Below are positions 48,132 through 60,956 of a DNA stretch of 64,000 nucleotides, one piece after another. A model generated the notes under the pieces. The model worked only from the letters and a program-made list of their open reading frames with translations, made no database searches and was not told where the DNA came from. The DNA is taken from assembly GCF_020382885.2 (NCBI RefSeq), contig NC_058496.1, positions 5,944,501 to 6,008,500 on the forward strand. The letters run 5' to 3'. Every line of letters begins with the position of its first letter. Within the stretch, counting starts at the first letter, position 1. The translations under genes and the position numbers were made by a program. Origin of the DNA: Scatophagus argus (lineage: Eukaryota; Chordata; Actinopteri; Scatophagidae).

Positions 48132-48606
48132 CTATATAGACAAAAGTATTGGGACAGAGTTGCGAGTAGAGTTGGCCCTCCCTTTGCAGCTATGACAGCT
48201 TCCACTCTTCTGGGAAGATTTTCTGGAGTGTTTCTGTGGGAAGTTTGTGCCCATTCATGCAGTAGAGCATTTGTGAGGTCAGACACTGATGTTGGACCAA
48301 AAGGCCTGGCTCACAAACTCCGTTCCAGTTCATCCCAAAGGTGTTGGATGGGGTTGAGGTCAGGGCTCTGTGTGGGCCAGTCAAGTTCTTCCACACCAAA
48401 CTCATCCAACCATGTCTTTATGGAGCTTTGCTTTGTGCACTGGAGCACAGTCATGCTGGAATAGAAAAGGGCCTTCCCCAAACTGTTGACACAAAGTTTG
48501 AAGCATAGAATTGTCCAAAATGTCTTGGTATGCTGAAGCATTAAGATTTCCCTTCTCACCCTGACTTCAATAATAAATGGGTCTGTCCCAATATTTTTGC
48601 ATATAA
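48132..48606 (-). mobile_element. Short Tc1-like element with terminal inverted repeats and transposase C-terminal fragment
   Basis: The left end (ATATAGACAAAAGTATTGGGACAGA, from 48134) is the near-perfect inverse of the right end (48582-48604), so both termini remain. The minus strand at 48311-48380 encodes [20 protein letters not shown], the Tc1/IS630 transposase C-terminal motif. At about 475 bp against roughly 1.2-1.6 kb for a full element it is internally deleted. The open stretch of 101 codons ends without an N-terminal DNA-binding domain. Confidence 0.85.
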
Positions 48607-51600
48607 GAGAAGACAAAAATGGAAATAAATAAAAGTAAAAAACATTTTGAAAAAATACCTGAATACATGTGGACTGGGCCTATGAACTGGTGGATTTGCA
48701 CCCCCCCACAGTAAATCAGTGGAAAATTGTTTACAAAATAAACATACAAAAGAGTATAAGAAACTGGTGACACAACTAGTACCAAGTTATGTTCTCCTTT
48801 CTCACCCCTCTTTCTTATGTTTCACATCTCGATCTTCTTTTATTTATGTAAGAAAAGAATAAAGTCTCTAGGGAGTTTATAGCACTACAGTCCATCCAGA
48901 GAAAGCTCGACCCACCGCAGCTGCACGTCTCTCTAATCACTTTAATTCCCTACAACTGCCATTATTGCATTGCAAATCAATCAACCAGAGGGGATTTTTC
49001 ACATAATAGTAAAATATTAACACCTTTTGTGGAACAAATGAAAGCACTAAGTAGATAATTTGCCTTACCGCTTGTGACAAAAACCTCCATACATTTGGTG
49101 GCATTAAACTAATATTTCATCTCATAAGGATGTATACTACAAACAACAATACGAGCAGTCCATTTCTTTGACTTTATTTATCTGCTGCTCTTTCTTTTTC
49201 CATTTTTTCCCCCTTGTGATTTATTTTCACGGTGTATTACAGTGCTAAGGATACATGCTGTGGCTGGGATTTTTCTGCACAGACACTGACAGAACTATCA
49301 TTCTCAGCTCATATCACAGCAGTTTTGAGAACCATTAGTGCATGCCATACATATTTATCAAGAATCAACACATCCAGGCTGCGTATCAAACTCGATAAAC
49401 AGCAGTTTGTATCCGACATCCAGTTCTGTCAAGCATGAAAGTGATATATTTTTAAGCTGTAACTCACACGAAAATATTTTACAGGCAGATTTTTTTTTGG
49501 CTGTCAGCAGGCAGCCTACTACACTTTTCTCTTGCATGACGACACAAGCCACATTATCAACTTATTACAAGAGTTTACATCAGTTCCTGTGGTAATCTTC
49601 AAACGAAGGCTGCGATACATAGATGTATCACATACAGCAGTTCTCACACAAAATTCATTGGCGCCTTACCTAACACAGGCTAAGGGGTCCAATTGCATCA
49701 GCTTACAATTGCAGTGGAGAAGAGAAGAAGAGAGCCCAACAGAAACAGGTGGGTAAGCACAGAAAGGAATGATGGGACGGCAACGGGAGCCGTCTGTGAT
49801 TGGAGCGTTCCTAGCCCGTGTAAACCTTTCTTCTCTCTCCTCCATGTGCAGAGTGTTGATAAGAGACATCATCCCACTGACTCATTAATCAACTGTGAAA
49901 TGTACAGCTACCTGCCGCTTTCTTATTCCCGAGCCCCCAAAACCCCTTTGCGTCTCCTCTTCTACCCGTCTGTAAAGAGAAGAAACAAACTGGACTCCGT
50001 AAGGAAAAAAAAAAAAAAGCTCTCCCAGCAAATTTCCTGTGTCGAGATGTTTTAAAACTCCTTTCCAGTCATATTTGCATGCACACACGGAGACGAGCTT
50101 GAACAACACACTGTGTTCTTAAACACAGGAATGTGAGAACGTGAGGGCAAAAGCAGCAGCCACCACTTTATAGTTTGTCTGACAGATGCATTTCTGTGTC
50201 AGTAGCTTAAATTATGATCTTCTTGCCAGATAATCATATCATTTTGGCTTTACATCTACCGTCTAAACTCAGGTATCACTGCTCACTTTTCCCTCCCGTA
50301 AAAGTACTTTATTCTGGCTCTTTCCAAGCAACCCCATCCCCTCGCACCAGTGATATCTGCCATAAAATCCCTGAAACATTTCTAAATTGTTCTGTGTGTT
50401 GTGTAGGTCTCCTGCATATACATTGTGTTAAGCCATGAGAGAAGTGCTGATCTGCTGTCTTTTTTCTTTTTCTTTTTTTTCCCACCTCAAACTCAGACTC
50501 ACTCTGGGGAGATTTGAATTTTGATCAGTTCATTTGCATTTCCTACATGTCAAAACCCTTAATTTATCTGCCAGTTCTGATCGCCTTTATGGGAAGCTGA
50601 CTATATAATCGCTCTCACTTCATCATCAGTTTTTCTGAAAAGTAAGCAACAAACTGACCAAATCAACTTTTGATTAATAGGCAGGGAGGTATAGACAGCA
50701 TTGTTCTGGTGACAGCTGCGTAAACAGGAAGCCCAGAGAGCTTTTAGCCACAGATTTTTTTGAGTTGAGCAGAGCTTTAAACACACAGTTCACTTTCATG
50801 TTGCATTTATGGAACAGAATATACTGCTAACGTTGTGATGAAGAACTCCATTCGGTTCCACGAAAAGTGAGAGCCAAAACAAAAAATAAATAAATAAATA
50901 AAAATTTATGTTGTCAAAAGGGTTGAACGTGAAGCGTCAGTCAGTGACTTCTCACAGAACATAACCCAGAAACATCACCAGACTCTTGTTATCATGCAGG
51001 CACAAATGCTGCCGTCTGTTTGCATTTTACTTTCTCCCAGTGACAAACTGGGGGCTGTAGGCTCTACTAACTTCTAAATTATCCAGGTGGAGGAGGGCCC
51101 ACATGTCAAACTGGACAATACATTGTAAGCTGAGGTACGCTATGTTTTTAATTCAATATGACGATGAAAGTGTAGAAAAGTAACAAGGTTTTCAAGCTAT
51201 AAAAAGGTCCCATGTCTGTGCTGAAGAAACAATCCTGAGCACTGGGTTGTGTCTGTGATGGGCTCTGCACTATATTATGGCTGTATTGCATTATGGACTA
51301 CTGGGGCTGCTGGAGAACTGGCAGCTCTGTTTCATCTTTGATGGATTTTTTCCCCTCTGAAATTGTTTAATGTTCATGTAAGATGTTTTCTGAATCTCAA
51401 ACACCAAGCCTTGCTTTTGCTGTTTATGTTATACGTATATTTAAGAGAAATCATCAGACAGATTTGTTCTGCACACCAGATCATCTCTAACGAGGTTTTC
51501 AAAGTGGGAGATGGGAGGAGTTTTACAGAAAGTTCATTGAATAGAAATGAAAAAACATTACATTAGTTATTACATTGGTGATCAAAGGAGATCAAATAGA

Positions 51601-52574
51601 ATAGCCCAATAGAGATAGTTCATAGATATAGTGGTTTTGAAGAATTTTACTGATTTTCCCGCTTCCCCAGAGTCAGAAACTAATAAATGCCTTACAGGAC
51701 GGACCTTTTTTTTTATGAATTTGGTGTAGTCTGAAGTTATGTCAACCAGCAATATTAGGCTGACTTAGGCTCAGCTTTTGAATGTGGGATCAAATAACAC
51801 AAACATGATCCCACAGGCATCTAGCAGCTTGCAAACTTTTACAGCAGTACATTATAATTCGAAAGTGTTGGTGCATTGCCAGAGATAGTATCTCATAAAA
51901 GATGCTAGAGGTGTGTGCAGGTTGTAGACAGCCAGCAAAATGTAACATAACGTAATGCTAATGAATTATCTATCATTTTATCTTTTAAAACACTTTGGTA
52001 CCTTGAAGTGATGACTGACATCACAAGTGTGTGATTATTTGTTGTAGGACCGGTGAAAAATCCACAAAGTGGAGACGTCTTTCCTTTTCACCTCACATTG
52101 TCACTCTTGTCTTTTTTTACATTCGAAATGATGACGAGACTGAACCCAAACACCAAACGTGGTGTCACTGTTCAAATGTGTTGAATGTGGAGCATATGAT
52201 GAAAAATCATACGTATCATATTTGACTGTTTGACATTTTATATTCTCAGAAGCCCAGAGCTGTGAACCCAACATTTCAGATCACTGTAATTTCTTCCAGA
52301 CCTGACCGCGCTGTTCACGGTGCTACCACAGTTAACAATAACACACTGAGCAGAGTTTAATTTTACATCTGTTCCTGGTAAAAAGTGTATACCATTTTCT
52401 AAATCAGCCCGGTAACATAACGATGTTTGGTTCAGTAGCATGTATTTACAAGGCTTGGCACCATAGTTGATGTGCTGCCTGAAGACATAAACATTTTGGT
52501 GGAAACACTGATTGTGCGTCCGTGAAAGTCAACATTCATTCAGTACATGGAAACAAAACGTATATATATATAGG

Positions 52575-52765
52575 TATATACAGAGTCAGCCATGTATACA
52601 CACACCAGGAAAAGAAAAACATGCATAAATAATTAATTTGTATAAGTACTACCATACAAATAGATACCTCTTTCGAAGTTTAATCAAATTACGATACCAC
52701 TGTGTACTGTTGTACAATGTTTTTACTGATGTGTGTATACATTATTTTGGCTGACTTTGTATATA
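52575..52765. mobile_element. Mariner-like miniature inverted-repeat element (MITE)
   Basis: The left arm TATATACAGAGTCAGCC followed by ATGTATACACACACCAG pairs with the right arm GATGTGTGTATACATTATTTTGGCTGACTTTGTATATA. The left arm has lost about 6-7 bases (AAAATA). The termini and TA-rich flanks fit the mariner superfamily. The 190 bp interior has no coding capacity. Confidence 0.6.
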
Positions 52766-54046
52766 TATAAAGACCTAATATTATTCAGTCTACCTGTTCT
52801 TGTTTGAAAATATACTACAGTACAGAATAAATTGAATTAATATAATAAGTCCTTTTAATAAGGGACACTGTTGATTGGTGGAGGACATCATAGTTCAAAA
52901 CAGGGAAATCTGAAATCTTCCCACAGATGTTTTTCTTAAAGGATTGTTTAAGATTTTTAATATGACACTCACATGTCCATATGTGCACTGAAAAGCTTGT
53001 GAAGACATCTCTTGAATGTCAATATTTTGTTTTTATTGTATATTTTGCCTTCAGTAGTTATTGCTATACTTATTCGGTTCTGAGATGCTGAACGGTTGAA
53101 TTTCCCCTTATCTTATCTTATAGCACAACTCCAACATAGGGGACAAAGTCCATAGACTTTGTTCCATGCAAAAATCAGGTGTGTGGATGGATGAGCACCT
53201 GGGGGATGAGGTCTTTCAAAATAAGAGTATTGAGGGTATGTAATTCCGTTTCTGTGCTTGTGTTCCTTGACTGCATTCACTTGTTGAGCTGCAGAGGGGG
53301 GATAGTCACACATATATGGAAAACCTTCGAAAGATTCAGCTAACTCAGGCTGCTCGAGTTTTTGCTGATATAAGCTGTAGCTGAAATTGGACTGTGTTTT
53401 GCTCCCCATTTTTTATAGTGGAGTCAGACTTGGATGGGATAACTTCAGCAGTCTGGACAGGAGGTTTGAATGATTATTGCAAGAAAAAAAAAATACTCCA
53501 AAAATCTGAAACAATCCTTTAAGAAGCAGATTCTTGTCCAATGATTGAATAAAACTGCTGCTTTCTTTCCAGGATTTAGATTGAAGATTTACACCAGTTT
53601 AAATCTCATATCTATCTGCTCAATATGAAGATCAGATATTCACAATGTTTCATTTTTGCTATTCAGTTTTGGCATAAACAAGCAACACGGCCTGATAGGC
53701 AGCTTTGGATGTGCTGGTAGGCAGATTCTGTTACTTTTGGACAGAGTTGTGTTATGGACTTTTAAAGTGACAACTTTAACGATATCTTATATACGTACTG
53801 TACATCTGTGAAAGAATTTTTGACGGAATATGGCACCGTCAAAATATTTTATGAAAAGAGAAATTACAAACTCTGTCCTTACTCTAAAAAAAAAAAAACA
53901 AAACAAGAAAACAAAACAAAAAAACCCCCTGCAGTTAATTACACTATGCATCATAACCTCTGCTCTCTGAGGGGGCAGAATGAACTCCCACACTGGCAAT
54001 TTGAACTGCTCTTTATAAGCTACTTTTCTCCTTCATGTAAACACAG

Positions 54047-54068
54047 ATACACACACACACACACACAC
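54047..54068. repeat. (CA)n microsatellite
   Basis: A CA run downstream of the gfra2 stop codon, probably in or near its 3' UTR. Confidence 0.85.
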
Positions 54069-55243
54069 GCTGCAATAACTGTCCACACACACTCAGTAAA
54101 CACAGTATGATACTCACACACAGGTTATGGCTTTCCAAGCAGTTTGAGCTCGTTTAATCTCATCCCTGTATACATTCTTTGTGATCAAACCTTTATAGAC
54201 AAATATAAACGCAGATAATGAAGGCCTTCCATTTGGAGCAATACAGAGCCGTCTTAGCATACAGTAAAGTCCATTCAAGATACTGAAGATATCATTCTGC
54301 AGAATGAAAGGAAATTGTTGTTTATATACATGAGACAGAAATATACACATGTGCAGGTGGACATACGGCGTACACCCACAGTCATCAACAACAACATCTC
54401 AAAAGACCAAAGAATCGTTAACTGGTAACGTTGCTGTCTTTAGTTATTTTTGCCACCTGCTGAAAAAGTATACGGTAGCACCAAATGAAAGAGCTGTACG
54501 GTAGATTGATTATGGTCACGGATACTATACCAACACTTAGAACACTGAGTAGGCTTTACAGTTTAGAGTTTACACTTGTGTTGAAAGAGACAGAATGTAA
54601 TCATCCCCCGTCCCCGCCCCTAAATTTGTGGTCTGTTCATCCAAGAGAAGATTAAGTCGAGAACCAATTCAAGACAAAAAAGTGTGACTGACAGCAGAAA
54701 TATGTCTCTTTCTCTCTCTCTCTCTTCTCTCATACTGCCCCATTTACCTCTTACTCACTCCTTTTCTCTCCGCAACAATTTCTTTAGTGCCAATCCTGTC
54801 TTTTTTCTTTTTTCTTTTTTTTTTAATTAAGTTGCTCATTCCCGTTCTCCCTGTGAGAAATGTGCAAGTCTTTGACAGGATCAGCTTCTGTCCTCCAGGT
54901 TTTTTGTGTCACAGTCAGAGGGAGTGTCGTTCCCAGAGAACAGCCTTCAATGTCCTCTCCTGTCAAGGGTCCCTTTTAAAGCCATGTGCTTCATCACAGT
55001 TGTGGTCCGCCCTAACAATACATCAAATGAACAACACAATTCACAATTGTAAAATTTCAATATTTTCAGCCTCTTTCTTCGCTTTGTTTTTTTTTTTTTT
55101 TCCTTCCTTCACAAATGCCATTTATGCCTGGAGATCAACTGCCCAGAGATTCAGCCTTCTTAATATCAGTCTCATAAATAACACCTTCTGCTTTTGGGAT
55201 CAGCTTGTGGGTGGATGACCTCTTTTTTCTCCTCCTGGCGCTT

Positions 55244-55381
55244 CTATAAGGCATGCTGGGCCAGGACCAGAGCCAAAGCCAGGCCAAGAACCAGAGCCCA
55301 GACACTGGCACGCAGACAAGCGGAGTGATCCTCTGGCAGATCCTGGGCTTTGCCCCGGCCGCCGTCTCTTGGTTCAGGATA
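55244..55381 (-). CDS. gfra2: gfra2 last coding exon, GPI-anchor signal
   Basis: After the acceptor CTGTGTGCCCAG, the frame that continues the previous exon in phase 0 gives 45 residues. It starts with a short charged stretch (YPEPRDGGRGKAQDLPEDHS), then ACLRAS as a likely cleavage/attachment area, then WALVLGLALALVLAQHAL and a stop. A hydrophobic extreme C terminus with no basic residues after it is the usual GPI signal form. The body is not similar to human GFRA2, so the link rests on phase, position and the GPI tail. Confidence 0.75.
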   Translation of the reverse strand, partial: YPEPRDGGRGKAQDLPEDHSACLRASVWALVLGLALALVLAQHAL

Positions 55382-58300
55382 CTGGGCACACAGAGGGAGA
55401 GAGACGTGTAAAGGTTAGACATGACTCAGTAACTCGTGCTGCTTTCTTGTTCCGGTATTTGATGAGGGAAAGGAAGGTGAGGAAGGGCAGGGTCAGAGCT
55501 GAGAGGAAGAGAAAACAGGAGTCAGAAAGTCAGAGTGAGAGTGAGAGATGACATGTATCCGTGGCAGAACCACTTTGGCGCTGACATTAAGTGTTTGATC
55601 CACCAAATGTTTTGATATGTGAAGTATATTTCAATTCCCCGCTGCTTAGTATGCTCTCTGCTTCTTAAACAAGTTGGCAACAAAGGAAAGGCTTCTTGTG
55701 AGGACTTTTTCTCCTGTTTTTTTTTTTTTTTTAACTCTTTTAGGTTGTGCCAGCAAGTCTCTAAACAGTTTTTAAAGCTATCATTACCAACTTTATTTAC
55801 AAGGAAAACATAATACACCAGCCAAATACACACTACAGAAGCCAGCAGCAGCTGTGGATTTCTTTCAATATTTCATAACGCATAAATTACAGTAAGCTGA
55901 ACAAAACACTGGCAAGACCCCTCGTATGCAGTTTGACTTTGCACAATCAGAGCACTACAATTTCTATTCTTACACGCAAGGAACAAAAAATGGCGAAATG
56001 TGAGAAAGTCATGCAGTTTACCCACGTTATTACAGAGAGCAATGGGAACACATCAGTCCAGATATTAAACTCTATGGCCTCCAGAGTTCCACTGTTGTAT
56101 CCACACTGCAATGGCCTTATTACATGCTTTTCCATAAAATTGTAAGCATTTTGAATATTTTTTCAATTTTCTGCAATTCTTGTAACACAAAGCATAACCA
56201 TTTGCCTCCAAGTTAAAGCAGTCTTGCTCAATTTGCGGAGGCACCATTTTCAGTCCAGCACAGCAATACAGAGACACATCATAAGGAACATGAAACATTT
56301 TCTTCTCCTCCTCCTCCTCCTCCTCCTCAACCACCACCATCCCCTTAACTCGCCTTCACCAGTGTAACCTTTGCAGAGATTGCACTTTGGTCCATTTCCC
56401 TGTACACAGAAAAAAACATCTCCTCAGATATTATCTACCAGCACCTCATCTTCCAACAGAACAAGGCAACATATAAATGAGAAACTAAATGAGAGAGGAA
56501 ACAGTGTTGAGTTATATTCACAGGACAGGCACATTTTTCTCCTGTAAAAGGAAAAGAGAAAGAGAGAGTGAGGGAGAGAAAGAAGAGGAATCCAAAATAG
56601 CTGCAGTTATCACAGCACCTGGGCTTGTGCACACTCCATGCTCTATAAAGAAATGGTTAAATGACATTTGCCAAAAAAAGGAGGGAAAAAAGCTATGGGT
56701 AGCTTGACAATGCACCAAACACATCCGTGACCAGCCAATTAATTAGCAAGGGCAGTGATGTGTGGCAGCAGCCTGTTGACATGAGTCCAGATCTCTAGCT
56801 GCAGCCAATATCCACACATATACTCAGGCTTGTGAGAAGGTACACACACACATAAACACACGACGAACAGCACAAACAAATGCATTCACTGGGAGGAAAT
56901 ACAGACAGTTTTCAAAACGCACACTCATTTACACACGCTTTAGCACATGCACAAAGAGACACAGAGGATGGAAGACCTTTACAAGCATTTATTTTTTAAA
57001 CAGTTGATAAGGATGCATTCCACTTGTCACTGAACAGGTTAATACACATTTACACAGCCAGCAATTTCACTATCAAGCAGCACATGGTCAAATTTACAGT
57101 GAAACGGAGCCGCATCTCCCAAGTTATTTATCGGGCAGCCCTGAGTTGCGAAGGTTCTGTCCACAATCAATTTCAATCAACTGAGCTGAAAATCAACACA
57201 CGACAGTGTTACATGGGAATAAAGACAACAGCTTCCCAATGATTAGGAGACTGTGAGGTTGTCCTCACATACGGAAGCTGATTTTACTGACAACAAACAG
57301 GAAACTCAAAATGTAACAAAAACAGTTAAACAAGTTCTTGTTCAAGAATGTGTTAAGTGAGGACATTACAATTCAGGTCAGGATTACATTTACAGGACAC
57401 ACAAAATCCATCTTATCTGTGAGACCCACACCAGCCCTGAGAATAAAGATACACAATTTCCTTCATCAGACTCTATAGAACCATCTTAATATATGGGAAG
57501 AATGATTGTTTTTTTTTTCTCCATGTAAACAATGCGGGACATTATGATGGCTACCCCACTGACTTACAAGGCTCAAAGGACTAAGCTTCAGCCCACATGT
57601 TTACTGAGTGAGCATGGGATAAAGCCCACAACCACTGGCAGTGACATTTTGAATAATTATGCATCTAAATTAGCTGAAAATGCTCTTTAAGAGAGCAGTA
57701 TGACTGACATTAACAGGCTTAGTCATGGACTGCATATTCTCCTATGGCCTACTCATTCTTCTCCAGCTGTGCTTCATATAGGCTATCCTTTGGTGTCATG
57801 GCTGTTTGTCATCCATCCACGCATCCATCCATCCATCACAAACCTAATGTATTCTGTCACCCAGAGTATTTGCTCACATGTGTGCATGGTACTGTAGGAC
57901 CTGCGCTGGCTGCCATAAGATTTACAGACTTGGACAGTCAGTCTTCTGCCAAGAGGACTCATACCATAACAACACTCCCCCAATTTATCTGCCAGGGAAG
58001 TTTGACAAGTTTTAATTGCCAGGCATAGTCGTCTGAGAACACGGGGCCGCCCAAAATGTCCCTACCAGCTCCCTCTCTAATTATAAACTTCCTGCTTGAG
58101 TAATCACACGTCTTATTGTTTCCTAATTACCATTTTTACAATAAATTAAACACCACGCTGCAGTGAGACAGGCACCGAGTGGTGCATCAATACTGACACT
58201 CACAACCTTTGGAGAGAGCAGTTCCACTACATTCTTACCCCCCTCCCCCCATCCTCTCCTTCTCTCCCTCTCTCACCCACCTTTCCCAAACATTATACAC

Positions 58301-60903
58301 TGTTATTGTTATCGGTGGTGTTCGTTCATTAATTCTCCCCTTCACAACATTTTTAAGGTTTTAATGTGGTGTCTTCCCAACAATGGGGATTTCTGCGTAA
58401 AGGACAATGCTGCATGACTCGGGCGCAGTGTGACCATTTTAATGGCTGTTAAAGCCCCTGGAATTACCCAAAATAGACGTCTTAATGGGAGTCATTCATT
58501 CAGCACGCAAATTTGCATTCATAAACACTGCACACTGCTTGGTGTACATCTGTAATAGTCGTAGAAAAATGACACAAACAATAACATCAACAGCAGCAGC
58601 AGCAGAAGGTTTTACAAAGTGCAGTTTTGCATTACTGTGTCTAATACTGACAAGCTTGGTAACTAGGTCTCCTGCAAAGGTGAAAAACATCATTAGTCTT
58701 ACACCAGAAGGGTGCGTGGGACATCTAAAATACATCTGTGAAAAAGAACAATATTTCATTGTAAAAATTTATCAAAATCCACAGCTAGATTAAAGAAAAG
58801 AAGAGAAAGAATTTGGGGCCAAAGTGCAGATGATATATTTTAGTTCTGTTCAAGAGAGACAGGAAGACGGAGGGAGTCTTTGGTGGACAAAATGGTTCTG
58901 TCATTTTCATATTTTATTTGAAGTGAAAATGAAGTACAGTTCTATCAAAAGACAAACACACATGCATTCCTGCAGAACAGCAAAGAGTGATGTTTTTGTG
59001 CTCCAGAGGGTGAACTCAGTTATAGCTGAGTTGACTGCAGTCTTCAGAGTAGACGGCATTCAGCAGAGAACAGGCCCTGGGCCAGTATTTCAGAACCTCT
59101 AATCCAGATTAAAACCCCCACCTCCCATTTCTTTCACTATTTCATTGTGTGAGAGAGGAATATAATATTTCAACCAAATGTCATCATCTTGGGTGTAGCA
59201 TAAACTGTCTTATCTTAAAGCGTCTGTTCTGATGTGCCAATTGCTTTAACAAGCATAGAGATTGAATGTGATGTGAATGTGAATGGTGCAGCGTGTTGAG
59301 CTTCGAGATTTTGCCTCTGTGCGATATCCTCCTTTCACTGAAGCAGAGTGGAGGAGTGTTTTTGTAGTTCTTCTTGTAATAGGTCCGTTTTGACAAATTT
59401 ATGCAGAGAAGTTGCTTGAAACTATTTAAAATGTATGGATTAATTTATGCATGGCTGTATTTGTGCCGCAGCAAATCTCACACAGAGGGGGGACCCATAT
59501 GTGATATGATAGAATCCAGGATTAATACCCTTGATTCAAAAAGCTGCCTGACGAACAGACAACGACCCTACATTACACTTTACATATAAATGTGACATTT
59601 GTAAGCAAGCAATGAAACAATCAATGCAAACCTTTTACCTTTGGGATGGTGACAAAAGGAGGTTCTAAGGTGCCTGCCGACCAATCCGACCCCGTCTTCG
59701 TCGTTGCGGAGGGGGCTGGGACGGACGCATTTTTGTTCTGCATGTTGTCTATGCCATAACCAAAGGCCTGAATGGCATTCCCTGCAGGGACAGAGATATA
59801 AAGTCATTTGTTTTTGAATGCCATTTGCAGCAAGGAGCAGCTAGCAGGCAGACAGCTCTAAGTCAACTTCTTGGTCCCTTGCCCAATCTTTGGCAACCAA
59901 GGGAATGAGGGAGGGTGGAGTGGGACTGGGGAATAATCAAGTAAAAAGAGTGCGGGAGACAGCCTTTTTCTTTTTTTCTTTTTTCTTTTTTTTGCTTCAT
60001 CAGTAAGCTTGAGAGTTGTATGCCAAACTAATCAAAAACAGCAATCGGAGGTTGGTTCATAAAATCTGTCGCTAGGGAGGATTTTACTGTCTTACAAAAT
60101 ACAAATTTTGCCCTGTATTTAATATTTTAATCTCTGTCTTATGCCTAACATGCTTATACTATCAATTTTGACAGTAATTATCCTTCTATAAGGAATCCCA
60201 TGAGAGACAATCGACACATTTATCAAATACAGACTTTAGTTCATGTCCTCAGCTCAATACAAAAGCCATCTTATGTTGCTACAGCTGTCCTCTAATTGAA
60301 ATGAGTTGACCAAAGAGTGGCACTTGCGATTATGAACCCCAGCTTGTTTGCCAGCAGTTGAACACCGAGAAATGGAATCTTTCAGTCGCAAATCAATCAG
60401 CTCAAGCAGAGGACAGCAGCCTCTAAATGCATGAGTGCTTGTGTATCTGCCTGCCGATGTACTGTATACATTTGTGTAATTTCGTGTATAAGTGCATGTG
60501 TGAGCCTCTGCAAAAATGTGATAAATCCCTGTTCAGTCAGCTTTTCAGCTAGATATGGTAAAAAAAGGGGCTGAGTACCTTTTCGCTGCTCATCCGTTTA
60601 AAACACGAGGCTTGTTTCTCTTTGTTCAGCCAGAGAGAAGGCAAGGCATGTAATTGCTTGGCAACCATCTCCATTATAAGGTCAGCATGCAGAGATGACT
60701 TTGAATAGATTTATGTGACTGATCAAATTCAAAACATTCCCAAACAAAGGAGAAACAGCATTTCCCCACCGCCACGAAAAGGACAAACAGGATAGTGGTG
60801 GAACACACATTGGTAATCGGACGGATGCACACACGGTCCTTAGTGCTCCCGATGCACGGCGCCATAGTCTGTTATATCTGCTGTCCACCTACGTAGTGTT
60901 GCG

Positions 60904-60956
<53 letters not shown>

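Larger units (their letters stand above)
25562..55240. other. Gene-poor interval between lzts1 and gfra2
   Basis: No annotated-quality gene is seen in about 30 kb. The left part should contain the lzts1 promoter and any 5' non-coding exons; the right part should contain the gfra2 3' UTR (AATAAA on the minus strand at 53032-53037 is one candidate signal). Contents listed separately are microsatellites, a repeat at 29.6 kb, a Tc1 relic, a MITE and one unidentified open frame at 33.0 kb. A neural gene pair around an empty interval suggests long-range regulatory sequence, which cannot be shown from one sequence. Confidence 0.55.

Noticed and set aside
54787..55218. 143-codon plus-strand frame antisense to the gfra2 last-exon region
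   Set aside because: Rich in Phe from T-runs, and overlaps the gfra2 3' UTR on the other strand; no independent support.
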